This document shows, in pieces, positions 5,986 through 14,023 of a DNA stretch of 22,610 nucleotides. Each line of letters opens with the position of its first letter. The first letter of the stretch is position 1. This stretch comes from Clostridia bacterium. Lineage in GTDB: Bacteria > Bacillota > Clostridia > Oscillospirales > CAG-272. The position numbers and the translations under genes were made by a program. A model generated the notes under the pieces. It made no database searches, was not told where the DNA came from, and saw only the letters and a program-made list of their open reading frames with translations. The stretch covers positions 1-22,610 of the forward strand of contig JAFQWT010000107.1 of NCBI GenBank assembly GCA_017407375.1, in the 5' to 3' direction.

Positions 5986-6747
5986 GGCGGGCAGATCATG
6001 CCTCCCATCATGGGGGCGGCCGCTTTCCTGATGGCCGAGACGGTGGGTGCCCCCTACTCAAGCATCGTCCTTCGCGCCATCCTTCCCGCGGTCCTCTACT
6101 TTGCGGGCGTGTTCATCACCGTTCACCTGGAGGCGAAGAAGGAAGGCCTGCGCGGTATGAGCCGCGAGGAGCTGCCCCGCGCGCTCCCGCTACTCAAGAA
6201 GGGCTACCTGCTCCTGCCCCTTATCGTCCTTATCGTCCTTGTGGGCACCAGCACGCGCTCGATCGCCTATGCGGCGGTCATTGCCATTGGCGTTGCGATC
6301 GTGGTGAGTCTTTTCAACAAGGAAAACCGCATCACCCCGAAGCGCATCTTTGAGGCACTGGCTGCGGGCGCCCAGGGCATGATCACGGTGGCCGTGGCCT
6401 GCGGCATTGCGGGCATCATTGCCGGCCTTATCAGCGTGACGGGGCTTGCCTATATGCTCTTTAACAGCATTGTGGCGCTGGCGGGTAATCAGCTCATCAT
6501 CGCTCTCTTTCTGACGATGCTTTGCTGCATCGTGCTGGGCATGGGCGTGCCTACGACGGCCAACTACTGCATTATGGCGGCCACCTGCGCGCCGATCCTT
6601 GTGCAGATGGGCGTTCCGATGCTGGCGGCGCACTTCTTTGTCTTCTACTTCGGCATTGTGGCCGACCTCATCGGTGTGGGACTTATGGCGGCCGTCATCA
6701 CCGTCCAGCTGATAAAGCGCAAGAAAAATCGCGCCGTCGCGGCCTGA
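5986..6747 (+). pseudogene. 5'-truncated TRAP transporter fused permease (TAXI type)
   Basis: About 253 residues match the C-terminal third of the fused permease of TAXI-type TRAP transporters: GGQIMPPIMGAAAFLMAE at the start, several hydrophobic membrane segments, and the GMGVPTTANYCIMAATCAP signature near the end. Full proteins are roughly 600-700 residues, so more than half, including the small-subunit part and early helices, is missing. Codons upstream of 5986 in the same frame encode unrelated sequence, and no promoter or ribosome-binding site suits a shorter product. No substrate-binding protein gene is nearby. The break lies about 175 bases right of the island border, so the loss may have accompanied the insertion or a later deletion. 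Confidence 0.75.
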
Positions 6748-6763
6748 CGGCGCACGCCAAAAG

Positions 6764-6792
6764 AAAAGGCACCCTGCGGGGTGCCTTTTTTT
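6764..6792. terminator. Bidirectional terminator
   Basis: AAAAGGCACCC-TGCG-GGGTGCCTTTT with T-runs on both strands lies between the convergent TRAP remnant and creatininase-family gene. Confidence 0.9.
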
Positions 6793-7649
6793 CATTTGTC
6801 CAGCATAGCGAGGAGCTTTTCGTCCTCCTTGAAAACGCGGAGGGCCTTGGCAAGGCGCTCGGCCTCCATGCGGAGGGCGGCGGCGCCGATGCGCTCGTTC
6901 ATCCCATAGGGATCGTGGCCGCAGAAGGCGTTGGGGAAATCAAGGTTCCAGCCATTGCTCTTGAGGGCGATGCCGACCTCACGGTACGGGGCGCTCTCCC
7001 CCGTGGAGAGGCCGCTCTCACGGCCGAGCAGGTCAAGGCGCATGGTCTCGGGGGCGATGCCCATAATGAAGGAGCCCTCACCGAAGCAGGCGTGGCCGAG
7101 CGTCATCCCCTCCTTATGATAGCGCAGGAGCAGGGCCTCGTCCTCTGCCGTCAGCTCGGGGATCGCGCCGCTGCCCTCGGCAAGTATCCTTCTTGCCATG
7201 ACGTGCGGCGCCTGCTCCTCCACAAAGGCCTTGGCAACGACGTAATTCTTTTCCTTGTTGTCAAGGTTGCGGATAAAGGCCTCAAGCCATGCCTGGTTCC
7301 CGCCGTGGCAATTGTAGATGAGGATCTTGCGAAAGCCGTTGCGGTAGATCTGATCGCAGAGCTGCTCCAAAAGGAGAAAGTGCGTTTCAATGGGCAGGGT
7401 GAGGGTGCCCTCGGTATGCTCGCTTTGCCGCTCGGCCACGTCACCGAAGATGTAATCGGGAAAGACCGCGACCGTTTCCAGCTGCGAGGCCATATAGGCC
7501 ACGCGCTCGGCGATCATGATGTCGGTGCCGAGGGCCATGTGCAGGCCGTGCTTTTCCACGCACCCCATGGGGATCAGGCAGGTGCCGCGCGAGGCCGTCC
7601 GCAGCTCCCCGAAGGTGGCGGAGGTATGATACATCCAACGTGTTTCCAT
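6792..7649 (-). CDS. Creatininase-family amidohydrolase
   Basis: A 285-residue protein of the creatininase/creatinine amidohydrolase family, metal-dependent enzymes that open cyclic or linear amides. The metal-binding signature is clear: PMGCVEKHGLHMALGTD with E32, H34 and D43, then NCHGGN with H115, and GHACFGEGS with H186 and E191, the position where relatives have the HAGE motif. The start at 7649 is chosen because AGGAGA lies just upstream; the open frame extends 24 codons further but that part has no family character. No signal peptide, so cytoplasmic. It is transcribed alone from a good promoter (7693-7721). The substrate cannot be assigned: family members act on creatinine, riboflavin-pathway formamides and mycofactocin precursors, and no such pathway is nearby. 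Confidence 0.88.
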   Translation of the reverse strand: METRWMYHTSATFGELRTASRGTCLIPMGCVEKHGLHMALGTDIMIAERVAYMASQLETVAVFPDYIFGDVAERQSEHTEGTLTLPIETHFLLLEQLCDQIYRNGFRKILIYNCHGGNQAWLEAFIRNLDNKEKNYVVAKAFVEEQAPHVMARRILAEGSGAIPELTAEDEALLLRYHKEGMTLGHACFGEGSFIMGIAPETMRLDLLGRESGLSTGESAPYREVGIALKSNGWNLDFPNAFCGHDPYGMNERIGAAALRMEAERLAKALRVFKEDEKLLAMLDK

Positions 7650-7692
7650 AAGGATCTCCTTCCGATGTGAGAAATGCGTGTCATCTGCCTTT

Positions 7693-7721
7693 GTTATATC
7701 ACAAACCGAGAGAAAGGTCAA
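7693..7721 (-). promoter_or_regulatory. Promoter of the creatininase-family gene
   Basis: Minus-strand -35 TTGACC (7716-7721), 17-base spacer, extended -10 TGA-TATAAC (7693-7698 for the hexamer). The -35 abuts the terminator hairpin of the symporter gene. Confidence 0.75.
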
Positions 7722-7724
7722 GAG

Positions 7725-7755
7725 AAAAGCGCACCCAAAGGTGCGCTTTTTTCTT
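7725..7755 (-). terminator. Terminator of the symporter gene
   Basis: AAAAGCGCACC-CAAA-GGTGCGCTTTT hairpin directly after the stop of the AGCS gene; on the minus strand it is followed by TTTTCTCTT. Confidence 0.82.
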
Positions 7756-9304
7756 ATTCCTCGAGCGTACGGGCGATCTCCGCGGCCTCAACGGCGGGAT
7801 CGGCGTTGTACATCGGGGCGATGTCCTCCCCGCGGCGGCGCCGCAGGTAGTTTCTTGTGATCCTGACGACAAGGGGCGAAAGAGCCAGAACACCGATAAG
7901 GTTCGGGATCATCATCAGGCCGTTGAAGGTGTCCGAGATGTCCCAGGCGAGCGAGGACGTCAGCACCGCACCGAAGATGACGGTAATGACGTGGATGATG
8001 CGGAAGACGTAGGTGGTCTTGGCGCCGAAGAGGTATTCCCACGCCTTCGAGCCGTAGTGCGACCAGCCGAGAACGGTAGTAAAGGCAAAGAGGAACATCG
8101 CAATGGCGATGAACTTCTCACCGAGGCCAAACCAGGGGAAGACCGAGTTGAAGGCACCGCCGACGAGGGTGGCGTCGTTATACCCCTCGGCGATCTCACC
8201 CGTGAGGACGTTGAAGACACCGCCGTCAAGGCCGCCCGCCGTCAGAATGACGAGAGCGGTCATGGTGCAGACGACCATCGTGTCGGCAAACACCTCAAAG
8301 ATGCCCCACATACCCTGCTTGACGGGCTCCTTGATGTTGGAGTTCGAGTGGACCATGACCGAGGAGCCGAGGCCCGCCTCGTTGGAGAAGACGCCGCGCT
8401 TGAAGCCCTGCGTCACGACCTTGCTGACCACAACACCGAAGCCGCCGCCGACGAAGGCCTCGGGGCAGAAGGCGTTGACAAAGATGGCGCGCAGGGCGGG
8501 AAGCACGCTTCCGATATTGACGCAGAGGATCGCAAGACTGCCGAGAACAAAGAGGACGACCATAAAGGGAACGACCTTTTCCGCCACGCTGGCGATGCGC
8601 TTGAGACCGCCGAGCGTGATGAGGGCGGTCAGGACCATCAGAAGGGCACCGAGAATGATGTTGTAGAGCGAAACGCCGCTGAAGACCTCCACAGAGGAGA
8701 GGGCGGACACGTCAAAGGCGCCCGCCACGTTGGTGACGATCTTGTTGACCTGGCCCATGCTCCCGATGCCGAACGAGGCCAGCATCGTAAAAATGCAGAA
8801 AAGGATGGCCAGCACCTTGCCGACGTGCTTCATGCCGCGGCGGCTCCCCAGCCCCTCCGCAAGGTAGTACATGGCACCGCCTGCCCACTCGCCGTTCTCG
8901 TTTTTGCGGCGGTAGTAGATGCCAAGGACGTTTTCCGCATAGTTGGTCATCATACCGAAGAAGGCGGCGATCCACATCCAGAACACGGCGCCCGCACCGC
9001 CAATGCAGATGGCGGCGGCAACACCCGCGATGTTGCCCGTGCCGACCGTGGCGGCCAGCGCCGTGCAAAGCGCCTGGAAGGGCGAGATCGAGCCCTTTTC
9101 ACGGCTGTGACGGATGACGTCCCGCTTGAAAAGACTGCCGATGGTCTCACGGAACCAAAGGCCGATGTGCGTGACCTGGAAAAAGCGCGTGAGTGAGGTG
9201 ACGATGATGCCCGTGCCAACGAGAAGGAGAAGGCCAAACGCCCCCCACACAACGCCGTTGATCTTCCCGTTGACGGCCTCCACCGCCGCTAAGAGCTTGT
9301 CCAT
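7754..9304 (-). CDS. Alanine/glycine:cation symporter (AGCS family)
   Basis: A 516-residue integral membrane protein of the sodium/alanine(glycine) symporter family, importing alanine or glycine with Na+ or H+. It has about ten hydrophobic segments, and the AGCS signature GGAGAVFWMWIAAFFG lies at residues 102-117, followed by the conserved NYAENVLGIYYRR. Two ATG codons are possible. The one at 9304 is preferred because AGGAGG (9314-9319) lies nine bases before it but only three before the ATG at 9310. A tandem glycine riboswitch and a terminator precede the gene, so glycine is the likely transported ligand and expression follows intracellular glycine. It is a single-gene transcript. Confidence 0.93.
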   Translation of the reverse strand: MDKLLAAVEAVNGKINGVVWGAFGLLLLVGTGIIVTSLTRFFQVTHIGLWFRETIGSLFKRDVIRHSREKGSISPFQALCTALAATVGTGNIAGVAAAICIGGAGAVFWMWIAAFFGMMTNYAENVLGIYYRRKNENGEWAGGAMYYLAEGLGSRRGMKHVGKVLAILFCIFTMLASFGIGSMGQVNKIVTNVAGAFDVSALSSVEVFSGVSLYNIILGALLMVLTALITLGGLKRIASVAEKVVPFMVVLFVLGSLAILCVNIGSVLPALRAIFVNAFCPEAFVGGGFGVVVSKVVTQGFKRGVFSNEAGLGSSVMVHSNSNIKEPVKQGMWGIFEVFADTMVVCTMTALVILTAGGLDGGVFNVLTGEIAEGYNDATLVGGAFNSVFPWFGLGEKFIAIAMFLFAFTTVLGWSHYGSKAWEYLFGAKTTYVFRIIHVITVIFGAVLTSSLAWDISDTFNGLMMIPNLIGVLALSPLVVRITRNYLRRRRGEDIAPMYNADPAVEAAEIARTLEE

Positions 9305-9342
9305 TTTCATGAACCTCCTAAAAATGCTTTTCCAACCGAACA

Positions 9343-9378
9343 AAACAAAAACCGCTACCCAAAAATCGGATAGCGGTG
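9343..9378 (-). terminator. Riboswitch-controlled terminator
   Basis: On the minus strand ACCGCTATCC and GGGTAGCGGT form the stem around a GATTTTT-type loop, followed by TTTTTGTTTTG, between the glycine aptamers and the symporter start. Its ascending arm GCTATCCG (9367-9374) is exactly complementary to CGGATAGC in the aptamer linker (9496-9503), a ready antiterminator. Confidence 0.85.
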
Positions 9379-9416
9379 AGATGACACAATGTCGCAGGGC
9401 ACGCCCTGCCGGTTTT

Positions 9417-9576
9417 GATCTGTCCTTTTGCCTGAGAGATTGTGGTGTGACCCCTTGCCCCTTCGGCACTCGCGAAAAGCGAGCTTCTCCAGATTGCTAT
9501 CCGTCAGCAGTCCCCGTCTTACGACACCCGAGAGTATTACCCCTTTGGAAAGGCCTTGGCCTTATCTCCTGCTGAG
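9417..9576 (-). ncRNA. Tandem glycine riboswitch
   Basis: Two consecutive glycine-type aptamers on the minus strand. Aptamer 1 (about 9504-9576) is closed by TCAGCAG/CTGCTGA and contains GGAGATAAGG, CCAAAGGGG and ACTCTCGGG. Aptamer 2 (about 9417-9498) shows the hallmark CTGGAGA, GCCGAAGGGGCAA and ATCTCTCAGGCAAAAGGACAG and is closed by ATCTG/CAGAT. The linker between the aptamers can pair with the terminator stem. The RNA senses cytoplasmic glycine and controls the AGCS symporter; whether glycine turns it on or off depends on which alternative pairing the ligand favours. Confidence 0.92.
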
Positions 9577-9608
9577 TTCATTTAGCTTTATTCAGTTGAA
9601 CATGGGAT

Positions 9609-9637
9609 AGTATAGCGCTTCCTTCGACAATTGTCAA
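9609..9637 (-). promoter_or_regulatory. Promoter of the glycine riboswitch/symporter transcript
   Basis: Minus-strand -35 TTGACA (9632-9637), 17-base spacer, -10 TATACT (9609-9614), about 25 bases before the first aptamer. Confidence 0.85.
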
Positions 9638-9655
9638 GTGTTTTTTATATTTTTC

Positions 9656-11029
9656 TTAATTTTTTTCGGCGATGCAGCGCGCCACGTGGACGCCGCTGGC
9701 CGAGGCGTGGGAGAGTGAGTGGGTGATGCCGCTGCCGTCCCCGATGACGAAAAGACCGGGGTAGCAGGACTCAAGGTCGGCGTTCACCTCGACCTCCATG
9801 TTGTAGAACTTGACCTCAACGCCGTAAAGGAGGGTATCGTCGTTGGCGGTGCCGGGGGCGATCTTGTCAAGAGCGTAAATCATCTCGATAATGCCGTCAA
9901 GCAGGCGCTTGGGAAGCACAAGACTGAGGTCACCGGGGGTGGCCGTGAGGGTCGGGGTGATGAAGGCCTCCTCAATGCGCCCGGGGGTGGAGCGGCGCCC
10001 ACGGATAAGGTCGCCAAAGCGCTGGACGATCACGCCGCCGCCCAGCATATTGCTGAGCCGCGCGATCGACTCGCCGTACCCGTTCGAATCCTTGAAGGGC
10101 TCCGAGAAGTGCTTGGCGACAAGGAGCGCAAAGTTCGTGTTCTCGGTCTTCTTGGCCGGGTCCTCGTAGCTGTGGCCGTTGACCGTGATGATGCCGTTGG
10201 TATTCTCATTGACGACAACGCCGCGCGGATTCATGCAGAAGGTGCGGACGCGGTCGCCGTATTTCTCGGTGCGGTAGACGATCTTGCTCTCGTAAAGCTC
10301 GTCGGTCAGGTGCGAGAAGACCTCGGCAGGCAGCTCCACGCGCACGCCGATGTCCACGCGGTTGGAGTGCGTGGGGATCTTAAGCTCACGGCAAACGCGC
10401 TCCATCCACTTGCTGCCGCTCCGCCCGACCGAAACGATGCAGTAGCGGCAGGTGTAGACACCGCCCTCAACAAGGACCCGATAGCCGTCCTTGGCCGTTT
10501 CCACCGACGTGACGGGGGTGTCAAAGAAGAAGTCCACGCGCCCCTTGAGGTGAGCGTAAAGGTTTTCCAGCACCACGTAATTGATGTCGGTGCCGAGGTG
10601 GCGGACCGAGGCATCCAGCAGGTGGAGGTCGTTTTGCACGCACTGCTTGTGGATGCCCGAGCCGGCGGTGGTGTAAAGGCGCGTGCCCTCGCCACCGTAG
10701 CGCATATTGATCTCGTCCACGTACTGCATCAGCTCAAGGGCGCGCCGCTTGCCGATGTACTCGTGCAGGGTACCGCCGAAATCGTTCGTGATGTTGTATT
10801 TCCCGTCCGAGAAGGCACCGGCACCGCCAAAGCCGCTCATGATAGAGCAGGTCGGGCAGCCGATGCAGGACTTGACTCTCTCCCCGTCGATCGGGCAGCG
10901 GCGGCGGCTGAGCTCATGCCCCGCCTCAAAGACCGCAATGCGCCTTTCGGGGCACTTCTCCAAAAGCTCATAGGCCGAAAAGATCCCGCCGGGGCCGGCA
11001 CCGATCACTATGACGTCGTAATTCTTCAT
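9656..11029 (-). CDS. FAD-dependent dehydrogenase of the COG2509 family
   Basis: A 457-residue flavoprotein. The N-terminal dinucleotide-binding motif is VIGAGPGGIFSAYE (GxGxxG at 10-15). The family-specific cysteine cluster (C45, C55, C58, C61) runs into SGFGGAGAFSDGKYN at 65-79, and the C-terminal FAD-contacting motif is GLFVIGDGSGITHSLSHASA. These features fit the uncharacterised FAD-dependent dehydrogenase group COG2509, whose reaction is not established. AGGAGA just upstream fixes the start. It is cytoplasmic and monocistronic from a consensus promoter divergent from xpt. It ends only about 20 bases before the -35 of the riboswitch promoter and no clear terminator separates them. Confidence 0.88.
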   Translation of the reverse strand: MKNYDVIVIGAGPGGIFSAYELLEKCPERRIAVFEAGHELSRRRCPIDGERVKSCIGCPTCSIMSGFGGAGAFSDGKYNITNDFGGTLHEYIGKRRALELMQYVDEINMRYGGEGTRLYTTAGSGIHKQCVQNDLHLLDASVRHLGTDINYVVLENLYAHLKGRVDFFFDTPVTSVETAKDGYRVLVEGGVYTCRYCIVSVGRSGSKWMERVCRELKIPTHSNRVDIGVRVELPAEVFSHLTDELYESKIVYRTEKYGDRVRTFCMNPRGVVVNENTNGIITVNGHSYEDPAKKTENTNFALLVAKHFSEPFKDSNGYGESIARLSNMLGGGVIVQRFGDLIRGRRSTPGRIEEAFITPTLTATPGDLSLVLPKRLLDGIIEMIYALDKIAPGTANDDTLLYGVEVKFYNMEVEVNADLESCYPGLFVIGDGSGITHSLSHASASGVHVARCIAEKN

Positions 11030-11064
11030 TTTTCTCTCCTTTGGAAGTTCTTCTATCCTTATAG

Positions 11065-11093
11065 ATTATACCCCCTTCCCTCCGAATTGTCAA
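11065..11093 (-). promoter_or_regulatory. Promoter of the COG2509 gene
   Basis: Minus-strand -35 TTGACA (11088-11093), 17-base spacer, -10 TATAAT (11065-11070): fully consensus. It is back to back with the xpt promoter. Confidence 0.88.
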
Positions 11094-11110
11094 CCTCGGT
11101 GCAATAGGAA

Positions 11111-11139
11111 TTGACAGACGTCGAAAAAGGGAGTATAAT
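11111..11139 (+). promoter_or_regulatory. Promoter of xpt
   Basis: TTGACA (11111-11116), 17-base spacer, TATAAT (11134-11139). The leader is only about 22 bases, leaving no space for the purine riboswitch that often precedes xpt. Confidence 0.88.
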
Positions 11140-11167
11140 GGTGTCATCAACCGTGAAGGAGACCGAC

Positions 11168-11749
11168 ATGAATTTTCTTGAAGAGCGTATTCTTAAGGAC
11201 GGCGTGGTAAAGCCCGGGAACGTGCTGAAGGTGGATAGCTTTTTAAACCACCAGATGGACGTTGACCTTCTTGACGAGATCGGCCGTGAGTTCCACCGCC
11301 GCTTTGCCGACTGCCCCATCAACAAGATCCTGACGATCGAGGCCTCGGGCATTGCGATCGCGTATGCCGCGGCGCGGGCCTTCGGGGTGCCGCTCCTTTT
11401 TGCCAAGAAGTCGAAGAGCATCAACATCGACGGGGAGATGTACACCGCCGAGGTGGAGTCCTTCACCCACAAGAACAAGAACCAGATCATCGTTTCGAAG
11501 CGCTTCCTCACCCCCGCGGACCACGTCCTGATCGTTGACGATTTCCTCGCCAACGGCTGTGCACTGATGGGCCTCATCTCCATCGTGCAGGCGGCGGGCG
11601 CCACGGTCGAGGGGCTTGGCATTGCCATTGAAAAGGGCTTCCAGAACGGCGGCAGGATCATAAGGAACCTCGGCTACCGCCTTGAGTCCCTCGCCATTGT
11701 GGACGCCATGGACGATGCGACGGGTGCCATCACCTTCCGCGCACAGTAA
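11168..11749 (+). CDS. xpt: Xanthine phosphoribosyltransferase
   Basis: A 193-residue protein, the usual length for Xpt, which converts xanthine and PRPP to XMP in purine salvage. The start MNFLEERILKDGVVKPGNVL and following VDSFLNHQMD are typical of the family. IEASGIAIAYAAA (58-70) and the PRPP-binding loop VLIVDDFLANGCALMG (120-135) are intact. AAGGAG seven bases before the ATG at 11168 sets the start; the frame extends upstream but would overlap the promoter. Cytoplasmic and monocistronic. The lack of a guanine riboswitch means control, if any, is by a protein or is constitutive. Confidence 0.94.
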   Translation: MNFLEERILKDGVVKPGNVLKVDSFLNHQMDVDLLDEIGREFHRRFADCPINKILTIEASGIAIAYAAARAFGVPLLFAKKSKSINIDGEMYTAEVESFTHKNKNQIIVSKRFLTPADHVLIVDDFLANGCALMGLISIVQAAGATVEGLGIAIEKGFQNGGRIIRNLGYRLESLAIVDAMDDATGAITFRAQ

Positions 11750-11761
11750 GGGGGGCGCATC

Positions 11762-11797
11762 AAGGGGCTGTACTTTTTTGAAGTACAGCCCTTTTTC
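11762..11797 (+). terminator. Terminator of xpt
   Basis: AAGGGGCTGTACTT / AAGTACAGCCCTTT stem with a TTTTG loop and a T-run. Confidence 0.92.
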
Positions 11798-11800
11798 TAC

Positions 11801-11829
11801 TTGAAAAACGGCGCCTTTTGCGCTATACT
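11801..11829 (+). promoter_or_regulatory. Promoter of the hydrolase/phosphoesterase pair
   Basis: TTGAAA (11801-11806), 17-base spacer, TATACT (11824-11829), directly after the xpt terminator. Confidence 0.78.
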
Positions 11830-11856
11830 GTAATCATCAAGTCAAAGGAGATGCTT

Positions 11857-12813
11857 ATGTGGTATTGGATCGTCCCTGCCGTGCTTTTGGGGCTTTTACT
11901 GCTTCTTTTCGGGGGTGCGGCGCTTTGCTACCGCATCGTGTTCTATTCCAAGCCGCGCACGCCGCTTGGGGATGAGGAGTTCCGCCTGCCGCGGGGGCGC
12001 GTGTACGAGCCCTATCACGAGATCATGAAGACCTGGATCCGCCGTATGCGGAGCGAGCCGTACGAGGCCCTGACGCTCACCGCGCGGGACGGGCTGACCC
12101 TCCGCGGGCGTTATTACGAGGTCAAAAAGGGCGCCCCCGTGGAGATCCTCATCCACGGCTACCGCGGCGACCCCGAGCGCGATATGAGCGCGGCGATCGA
12201 GCGGTGCTATGCCGTGGGGCATAACGCCCTGCTCGTCAGTCAGCGGGGCGCGGGAGAGAGTGAGGGGCACACGCTGTCCTTTGGCATCCTTGAGCGCCAC
12301 GACTGCCTCGACTGGGTGAAGCTGGTAATAGAGAGATTCGGCCCCGACGTGAGGATCATGCTCACGGGCATCTCGATGGGGGCGGCCACGGTGCTGATGG
12401 CGGCAGGCGAGGGCCTGCCACCGAACGTGTTTGCCGTCCTTGCCGACTGCCCCTTTACCTCGGCGCGGGACGTCATTGGGGGCGTAATGCGGAAAATGAA
12501 GCTCCCCGTGCCCGTCTTTTATCCCCTTGTGAAGCTGGGGGCGCGCCTTTTCGGCCGCTTTGACCTTGACGAGACCTCACCCCTTGAGGCGATCGGCAAG
12601 ATCACCGTCCCCGTCATTCTCTACCACGGCGAGGTCGATTTCCTCGTCCCCTGCGACCACAGCCGCCGCCTGGCCGCGGCGGCCGCCTCCCACGCGCGCC
12701 TTGTGACCGTGCCGGGGGCCGACCACGCGCTGGCCTACGGCCTTAACCCCGAGGGGTACGTCACGGCGCTCCGCGCGTTCCTTGACGAGCACGGGCCGAA
12801 GGATGCGGAATAA
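11857..12813 (+). CDS. Membrane-anchored alpha/beta hydrolase
   Basis: A 318-residue protein with one N-terminal membrane segment (residues about 3-26) followed by an alpha/beta-hydrolase domain. The oxyanion segment HGYRGD is at 100-105, the nucleophile elbow GISMGA gives S173, and the likely triad is completed by D261 (HGEVDFLVP) and H290 (GADHALAY). It resembles the COG1073-type hydrolases of Firmicutes, which act as esterases or acyl hydrolases of unknown substrate. AAGGAG lies six bases before the ATG at 11857 and directly against an earlier ATG at 11851, so 11857 is preferred. The metallophosphoesterase gene starts 43 bases downstream without a terminator, suggesting an operon. Confidence 0.88.
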   Translation: MWYWIVPAVLLGLLLLLFGGAALCYRIVFYSKPRTPLGDEEFRLPRGRVYEPYHEIMKTWIRRMRSEPYEALTLTARDGLTLRGRYYEVKKGAPVEILIHGYRGDPERDMSAAIERCYAVGHNALLVSQRGAGESEGHTLSFGILERHDCLDWVKLVIERFGPDVRIMLTGISMGAATVLMAAGEGLPPNVFAVLADCPFTSARDVIGGVMRKMKLPVPVFYPLVKLGARLFGRFDLDETSPLEAIGKITVPVILYHGEVDFLVPCDHSRRLAAAAASHARLVTVPGADHALAYGLNPEGYVTALRAFLDEHGPKDAE

Positions 12814-12856
12814 AAGGTTAGTCCGTAAAGAAAACCTTACATAAAGGAGGAAAACC

Positions 12857-13975
12857 ATGAGCTTTCTTACCTACGCCCCCTCGGTTTTTGTGATCGGGGA
12901 GGAATACGAGCTGCTTCTTTGCCTTAGGAGCCACGGGCTGCTTTCCGTGCGGGTGGGGGACACCCTTTACTACGAGGAGAACTCGGGGGCGCTTCCCACC
13001 GAGCGCACCGTGGCACGCGTGCGCGTGCCGCAGGCCGCCCTGAATGCGGCGCGCGGGTATGAGGTCATCTTCCGTGCGGCGATCGACCGCCGCGCCTATT
13101 ATTCTCTCTTTGAGGAGGAGGAGCGGGAGAGCTATCCCTTCTCTCCCCTTCCCGCCAAGGGGGATATCCACGTCTACCTTGTGGCGGACGTCCACTCGCT
13201 CTTTGAGAGCGCCGCGAGGACGGTCACCTACTTCGGTGAGGAGCTTCACCTCCTGATCGCGGCGGGGGACATTGCCGAGGTCGAGCGGGAGGAGGACTTT
13301 TTGGCGGTGATCGACTTTCTCGGTAAGGCCACGGGCGGGCGGCTGCCGATCCTTATGGTGCGCGGCAACCACGACACGCGCGGGCACCTGGCCGAACGGT
13401 TTACCGACTACTTCCCTGCCGACGGCAGAAAGACCTATTATTCCTTTGACCTTGGGCGCTTTGTGGGCGTGGTGCTGGACTGCGGCGAGGATAAGCCCGA
13501 CGCCTTTCAGGGCACCGACAAGGAGGGCAAGCTCCTGCCCCCCTCCTACAACGGCGTCAACATCTTTGAGGCCTACCGCCGCCGCGAGACCGAGTTTCTC
13601 CGTTCCCTCTCGTTCCCCGAGGACGGGCGGCCGCGCATTGCGGTGTGCCACATTCCCCCCGCCATCACCACCTGCCATAAGGGCGACATCTTTGACATTG
13701 AGCACGAGGTGTACGCCGCGTGGAACGCTGAGCTTGAGCGCCTGGGCATTGACGTGATGCTCTCGGGGCATCTCCACAAGATCTTCTTGGCCATGCCCGA
13801 CGATGAGAGAAACACCCTCCCCCACGCCTACCCGATCCTTGTGGGCGCGTGGCCGAAGAATTACAAGAGCGTGATCGGCACGGCCATCACCCTCACGGAC
13901 ACAGGCCTTACCTACCGCTTTACGGATGAGGAGCACGCGGTGCTTGAGGAGGGGCACCTTGATTTTGTGAGATAA
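12857..13975 (+). CDS. Calcineurin-like metallophosphoesterase
   Basis: A 372-residue protein. Residues 1-100 form a strand-rich N-terminal domain without a known name. The metallophosphoesterase domain follows, with all five motifs: VADVH (D111, H113), AGDIAE (D138), RGNHD (N171, H172), CHIP (H265) and GHLHK (H305, H307). These bind two metal ions and hydrolyse phosphomonoesters or diesters. AAAGGAGG upstream of the ATG is strong. No signal peptide or membrane segment is seen. The substrate is unknown; the fusion to an N-terminal beta domain recalls phosphodiesterases acting on nucleotides or cell-envelope phosphodiesters. Confidence 0.9.
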   Translation: MSFLTYAPSVFVIGEEYELLLCLRSHGLLSVRVGDTLYYEENSGALPTERTVARVRVPQAALNAARGYEVIFRAAIDRRAYYSLFEEEERESYPFSPLPAKGDIHVYLVADVHSLFESAARTVTYFGEELHLLIAAGDIAEVEREEDFLAVIDFLGKATGGRLPILMVRGNHDTRGHLAERFTDYFPADGRKTYYSFDLGRFVGVVLDCGEDKPDAFQGTDKEGKLLPPSYNGVNIFEAYRRRETEFLRSLSFPEDGRPRIAVCHIPPAITTCHKGDIFDIEHEVYAAWNAELERLGIDVMLSGHLHKIFLAMPDDERNTLPHAYPILVGAWPKNYKSVIGTAITLTDTGLTYRFTDEEHAVLEEGHLDFVR

Positions 13976-13977
13976 AA

Positions 13978-14012
13978 GAAAAAAGGCAAGCACTGTGTGC
14001 TTGCCTTTTTTC
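13978..14012. terminator. Bidirectional terminator
   Basis: AAAAGGCAAGCAC-TGT-GTGCTTGCCTTTT hairpin with A/T runs on both sides, between the convergent phosphoesterase and AraC genes. Confidence 0.9.
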
Positions 14013-14023
14013 CGCCGTGGGCG

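Noticed and set aside
6522..7670. 382-residue plus-strand frame
   Set aside because: It is antisense to the creatininase-family gene and lacks a ribosome-binding site; long shadow frames are expected in GC-rich coding DNA.
7667..9196. 509-residue plus-strand frame
   Set aside because: Antisense to the AGCS symporter; composition is rich in D, G, H and A without any domain.
9719..11107. 462-residue plus-strand frame
   Set aside because: Antisense to the COG2509 flavoprotein, which has clear motifs and a consensus promoter.
11140..11167. Purine riboswitch before xpt
   Set aside because: The leader between start site and ATG is only about 22 bases, far too short for an aptamer.
12818..13993. 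391-residue minus-strand frame
   Set aside because: Antisense to the metallophosphoesterase with all catalytic motifs on the plus strand.
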